Below, one piece after another: positions 58,900 to 64,000 of a stretch of DNA of 64,000 nucleotides. The translations under genes were made by a program, and so were the position numbers. The notes under the pieces were generated by a model that was given only the letters and a program-made list of their open reading frames with translations, was not told the DNA's origin and made no database searches. Origin of the DNA: Sphaerolaimus hirsutus. Lineage: Eukaryota; Nematoda; Chromadorea; Monhysterida; Sphaerolaimidae. Every line of letters starts with the position of its first letter. Positions within the stretch are counted from its first letter, which is position 1. The stretch spans positions 13,892,529 to 13,956,528 of the forward strand of contig OZ038451.1 in assembly GCA_964036195.1 (NCBI GenBank). The letters run 5' to 3'.

Positions 58900-59588
58900 T
58901 TTTGAAGATTTTTTAGTGTTAAAATTGATCGGCTGCCGCGCGCGCCCACTATCCTGAGCGTGATTTTTATTGAGACAAATGTTTTTTTGAGAAAAATGTT
59001 TTGAAAAATTTCGTTCAGCACATTACAGCGTCAATAAAACAATGCGCTAAAGCAAAACACGCTTTACACTAAAGTGGTGATAACAGGCTGATAACAAGTA
59101 AAATTATTTCGGTGCTACCCGTGAATCTCTGTTTGAACATTAGTAGCACGCACGTTTCTGTTTTCTGGCGCCAGCGCCAATATCACCTCTAAACCAATGG
59201 CAGCCTCAAAGTTTCATTTGTGATTAAAACATTTTTCACATTATACCGCAATTTGTAACCAAATGCCATCACTCAACAGAGTGCACAATTTGTACAAAGC
59301 GGTGCCAACAGTGTTCGGAAAATTTTTATGGCTAAATATTTCTGAAATGTGGCACCAGGAGGTCCAATGCCGTGATAAATAAATATTACCACGCTTCTGT
59401 GCAAGTTATTACGGGGAAAAGGATGATGCGTTGCTGCGAAGTCAAAATAGTGGAGCCATCGTGTACACACGCTCATAACCAGGGTTGGCAAAATTTCAGG
59501 AAATAAACAAAAAGTTAATGGAAAATTGATTTATAAAATAAAACATGAATAAAATTAAAATAAAATACAATTTTAATACAATTTTACT

Positions 59589-60941
59589 TAGGGTTGGCCG
59601 ATGTTTTTTTTAAACGTTTTTTTTATTTTAAAAAACGTTTTTTTTTTATTTAAAACATGACGTCCAAAATGTTTTTTTTTTAAAAAAAAACATCGGCTGG
59701 AATTTTTAGTACTAAGCACTAGGTATTTTGCAAAATTTTTGCGCGCAAGCGCGCAATTTCACACACAAATTGACATTGGTGGTTGTTTTCATTGGTTTTG
59801 TTGCATTTTTAGTATCAAAACATTCATTTCTATGTGCTACCATGGGTGAATAAGCCGACATATGTTGCTGTAATATATAATATTGAGGTAATGTGCTTCC
59901 ATGTACCTCCACAATGTGTAACTTCACTCCCAAAGTAACAACCTCCTTTTATAACATTGTTTGATCACCATTCCGTGCCAAACTTTACCTGAAGTCACGA
60001 ACATTCGACTATAAGGCAATATACGAACGATATGTCGACGAAAAATGGATATTTTTGACACAAATCACCACTTATAATGCTATCCCATGGCTCCACAGCC
60101 ATTATATGGTCATATTTAACATCACAGAGTATTGCCAGTGTCTGATATACCTATATATGAAGGGTGTGCTTCTAAAAGTACCGATCTACAAAAAATCGAT
60201 TTTGAGATAATCGCGATTGAAAGTTTGGAGCATGCAATACCCATACATGGGTATTGGGTATGGGAATTTTGGGTAAGGGTATTTCGGCCATATTGTTGGG
60301 TATCCACATGCATGGGTATAATCATTGATTATACACATAACACTAGCTATATAAAATTTAGGGAATTGTATTTTTGTAGTACAGTACATTTTAAAGGAAC
60401 AAATTGGTAATAGCGTGTAGATCGGTATTTTTTAAAGCACAAAATCAGAACGCTGTAGATCGGTACTTTTACCCATAATAAAAAAGCACAAAATGAGTTT
60501 TTGCGCAAGCGGACGCCGATCTGACATCGGTACTTTTAGAAGCACAAAAAATAATGTGCAGATCGGTACATTTCAAAGAACACATTTGAAAAAAGTGTGT
60601 AGATCGGTACTTTTAAAGACACAAAAGCTGAAAAAGCTTGTAGATCGGTACTTTTAAAATTTCAAAAACTGTAATTTGCGATTTTTTTGCTTTTTTCGAC
60701 CCCCCATATCTCAAAATTGAATTTCGCACCCCCCACATATTATATATATTTTTGAAGCGCATTTTTATGGGGACCCCAAAAATGGTCCTAACTCAAATTT
60801 GAAAAATTTGTAGATCGGTACTTTTAGAAGCACACCCTTCATATGTTGACACTAGGTCATATCTGGGAGCTTTTAAAAAAAAACGTTTTTTTTAATAAAA
60901 AAAACATCGAGTTAAAAAAAAACGTTTTTTTTCCAACCCTA
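59589..60941. mobile_element. Inner hAT-like element with AAAAAACGTTTTTT arms
   Basis: Ends TAGGGTTGGCCGATG and TTTTTTCCAACCCTA. The exact 8-bp duplication ATTTTACT flanks it (59581-59588 and 60942-60949). Arms are AAAAAACGTTTTTTT units. It contains a further element at 60159-60840. Confidence 0.82.
60159..60840. mobile_element. Innermost element with AGATCGGTACTTTTA units
   Basis: Ends gaagggtgtgcttctaaaag and cttttagaagcacacccttc are perfect inverses. Inside, GTAGATCGGTACTTTTAAA recurs about six times with 30-60 bp spacing. ATAT lies on both sides. Third level of nesting at this site. Confidence 0.75.
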
Positions 60942-61523
60942 ATTTTACTACAACTTAAGTCAAATGAATTTTACAAAATCCAATCCTGGTCGCGAACTAA
61001 ACTAGAAAATAAAATGGAAAATTTAAGTACAAAAATAGAATGGAAAATTTAAGAATAAAATAAAAATAAAATACAATTTTACTACAATTTTTGTAAAAAG
61101 AATTTTACTGAAACCAACCCTGCCCATAACCCAATCCATATGTATTTTGTAAAGATGTTCATTGTGATATATTTTTCACAGGACAATCACAGTAAAAACT
61201 TTTTCAGGAAAAACTGAAGCGATAGCTGATGATAATTGCAACACAAAATGTGAATGGAACGCATAGTTGAATAATATATCCCAGACCAAACTTATTTACA
61301 TCACCGCATTACGGAATCACAAGAATATGAATTTTCTTAATCGATACAATACAGAGATAGGGAAATAAATATAAATATATGTTGCACTCAATGTGAAATA
61401 AATCACTGTCAGATATCGTCGTTTGCAGTGAAAAGGGTGGCATTCACTGCTGATAGCGAGGACTAGGTACCATCACAACACGATCTTCCTATAGAAGACA
61501 GTAGGACATTTTCTACATCGATA

Positions 61524-63694
61524 TCACTTGCCACTAAGTACCAGTGCAACAATCATGCCATATAATCCCAAAACCTGCGACAAATTACACAATTTGCTTT
61601 AACCAAATCAAAACCAGAAAGAAATGGAGAATGAAATGAATCATGGATATCAGGGGTATCCCACATTCTGACCCTATGGGTAATTGGATAGATAGCAAAT
61701 CGCGCATTTTGCAATATTTTTGTGGTAGGGGGTTGCGGTGGTTGTGGGTGTTTTCAAGGTGTAGAAGACAGAAAGGTGGAAAGCGCAACTAATGGGTGAA
61801 AAACTAAAAATAAGTAAACTGGTGGCACATATAAATGAGAAATCAGGTACCTCATTTTTCACAACAATCTCACAGGGAAACGTGCAGCCCAATATGGCTG
61901 CCATTTGTTGTGGGGGTGCCCACAACATTTGTCTACATAAATGTCAAGTGGCACCCCATGGCACCCCCCTGTTCTGCTGTTACAGATTGATGAAGGTTTT
62001 TTGCCAATTTTTTCCCGGAAAATATAAATGAGAATTTTCAAAAAACCACACAAAATATAGCTGCGGTTAAGTGTGCAGCCATTTTTTGGTGTGCTGACAA
62101 CATAAGTAATGAATACACTTGTGTTGGTGCTTTTTCAAAAAATAAAAGTTCCTTGTGGCTTGCCAAAAGCCATATTTTGACCCGCTGATCATTTGTAGGT
62201 ATATTTTGACCCCCATTCCACTACCCACACATAAAAATGGCCCCCAATATGCAGACATGTGCTATGAAGCCAGCTCAACAATTCGTTGGAACTTTGTGAT
62301 AATCCAAATTGCGATTGTTATTGAAAAACCATGATTTTCAACTTTCTGGACATGACCTAGTTTTTTGTCTGGCCCATTCAAACTAGATACATGGCACATT
62401 GCCCATTGGCCCCGATAGATTTTTTACAGATAATTAGTGCCCACATTAAATTGGCACAATAATTTTGTGATTTGTCTGGCGACATTGGAGGCGTCGGACA
62501 CGCTGGCACCCAAGTGCTCTCTTTACACAGGGCCATTTTTATCATTTGCTTTAAAAAATATTTGAGCGCAAAAACGGGGCCCAGGAGCAGTCATATGTTG
62601 CCCCTGACACCGAACAAGCCAATTCTGGCCCCAATGTGCTCTATGAATAGCTTGGGATAGTGGATTATCCACTTTGTAAAACCTAGGTTTTATTCCAAAA
62701 TTTTTTTCAGTTTGATCAACAATGCCATCATTGTGCGGGGATTCTGGGGGTTCTGAGGGGGTGGAAAAGTTGTACATACTGTGAATATACCAATGTTAAA
62801 AAAAACTTTTTGGGCTCAAATGTCCAGAATAAAAATTATTAAAAATTTAAATTTCATCGGGAACAAAAATTTGTATGGATTTCTCATTTATATTTTCCAG
62901 AAAAAAATGTGAAAATTTTTTTTTCTGGACCAAGGGTGGCCTGAAGGGGGTGCCCCCTAGGGTATATATAGTAAATACTTGGGGGCCCCCTCACACATAA
63001 AGAAAGCCTAACAGCTTGCATGTGGGATTTGTAAAATACAATTAAGTGATTTTCTCATTTATATTTTCCACCAGTTTATATAAGCACAAACAGTGTAGAA
63101 ATAACTTAAAATAGGCAATAAGGAACATAATTTAGTGATTTTGAAGGTGAAAATTTAAGAAAGATATGAAAATTAGCGAGTTTGAGCCAAAATTTCTTTA
63201 AAAAATCGCTGCAGATAGGTAGATAGCTGGCCGGTTTTAGGGGTCCACGGGACATAAGACGAAAAAATAGCCTTCGGGATAGATACATAGCTGGGCGATT
63301 TGGGGGGTACCCGCTTCGCACCCCCGGGCTATATTGAAACTGGTTAATCTATTTTAAATTCCGCTGCCATCATTCTCAATTTATCAGCTGAAAAATCTTG
63401 TCGGTCGGCCAGGCCAGGCAAACCCCAAAAGAAAGCCCAAACCTCAACTCACCTCCGCAAATATCAAAATAAGCACCATTCCAACAAAGAACTTCTGCTG
63501 CTGTGCTACCGCCCTGACGCCCGCGTCGCCGGCGATGCCGATGGCGTAGCCGGCGCCAATGCCGCACAGGCCGCACACCAAGCCGCTGGCCAACTGCGCG
63601 AAGCCCTTGTACACGGTGTAGTCCTCGTCGGCGGACGATTTGAGACCACCGCCCAGGATCACGGCTACTACTAGACCGTAGATGGCTACGATAC
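61524..63694 (-). CDS. Vha16: V-type ATPase 16 kDa proteolipid subunit c, copy 2 (3' part)
   Basis: Second proteolipid c gene on the same strand, only the last two exons inside the window: 63694-63453 and 61574-61524. They encode [66 protein letters not shown] and [15 protein letters not shown]. The proton-carrying Glu is in IFAE. Splice positions at the last intron equal those of copy 1, and the exon starting at 63694 fuses what copy 1 splits at 58290/57937. The loop SSADEDYTVYKGF is closer to ordinary c subunits than that of copy 1. The 5' exons lie beyond the window's right end. Confidence 0.92.
61575..63452 (-). other. Last intron of V-ATPase c copy 2
   Basis: GT-AG intron of 1878 bp. 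AT-rich with short G-runs (for example near 62750 and 62940-62995) and no recognisable element with clear ends. Confidence 0.7.
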
Positions 63695-64000
63695 CTGTGG
63701 GTACAGTGTGCGCAGATATTTTGCTTTGCATGCGGCGGTCAGCGTAAGCTCCGCCCACTTTCGTGTAAATGCCCACTAGCGCTAACCCCAAAAATCACGA
63801 ACGTTCCGTCAGGCTCGCCTTTTTTTGTGTGTGAGCTCAATAACGACAGTTAAATTTCTACGATTTTTTACATCTGACAGAGAACGGACATAATTTTAGC
63901 CCCCTGTGCGCACGCTAGACCCACAATTCCCATTTTCAAGCGCGTGGTGGGCCTCGAAAGGTTCATAAAAATCACAAGTTTGTATAGGGAAAACGGGGCG
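63695..64000 (-). other. Intron sequence of V-ATPase c copy 2
   Basis: Upstream of the acceptor tacccacag. No further proteolipid exon is visible up to the window end. Confidence 0.6.

Larger units (their letters stand above)
59480..61122. mobile_element. Outer hAT-like element, nested
   Basis: Ends CAGGGTTGGCAAAAT and GAAACCAACCCTG. Border octamers CTCATAAC and CCCATAAC are 7 of 8 identical. The outer text (ATAAAATAAAATACAATTTT) matches the small element at 15012-15152. It is split by the 59589-60941 insertion, so the original was about 280 bp. Confidence 0.8.

Overview
The window is animal nuclear DNA, most likely from an arthropod. Coding exons have high GC at third positions and are split by GT-AG introns. 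The surroundings are AT-rich, repeat-loaded DNA alternating with GC-rich islands that hold no gene I can support. Species cannot be fixed from the sequence.

Layout: (1) 1-8156 is the upstream flank of a T-box gene, with copies of a hairpin element and a scattered CGGGCAGCCCGA motif. (2) 8157-20628 (+) is a complete Tbx2/3 (optomotor-blind/bifid type) transcription factor gene, eight coding exons, 685 residues. (3) 20629-40426 is about 20 kb without a supported gene: foldback elements, a nested palindrome, a tRNA-Glu-like relic, hAT-like elements with internal arrays, and GC-rich islands. (4) 40427-47844 (-) is HGH1, the eEF2-folding cochaperone, six exons, 346 residues. (5) 48429-52134 (+) is a SMYD4-like SET/MYND protein, head-to-head with HGH1. 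(6) 52381-53277 (+) is a putative secreted Cys-rich protein. (7) 54388-57359 (+) is an unrecognised two-exon basic/acidic protein of 184 residues. (8) 57601-58899 (-) is a complete V-ATPase proteolipid c subunit, followed by the 3' half of a second copy (61524-63694, -) that runs off the window. The gene structures were built by hand; in T-box, HGH1, both V-ATPase copies and the 184-residue gene the exon phases close exactly with GT-AG introns.

The genes are unrelated housekeeping and developmental genes and do not form a pathway. The most striking feature is a family of short hairpin elements. Their inverted ends read ...CAGTCCCAGACCCTGTAAAATG at the left and CATTTTACAGGGTCTGGGACTG... at the right. 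Copies lie between genes (1.3, 2.9, 7.2, 24.9, 26.2 kb) and in introns (9.8, 54.8 kb). Three further copies sit between coding exons of the SMYD4-like gene and one inside the Cys-rich gene. At all four coding sites, removing the element plus one copy of a 3-5 bp direct repeat restores the reading frame. GT-AG sites at the element ends explain only some of them. This looks like recent intron gain from a mobile element (introner-like), or excision of a transposon hairpin from RNA by non-consensus cutting.

A second theme is a set of hAT-like non-autonomous elements (ends TAGGG/CAGGG...CCCTA/CCCTG, 8-bp target duplications), several of which carry a different internal simple-repeat array.
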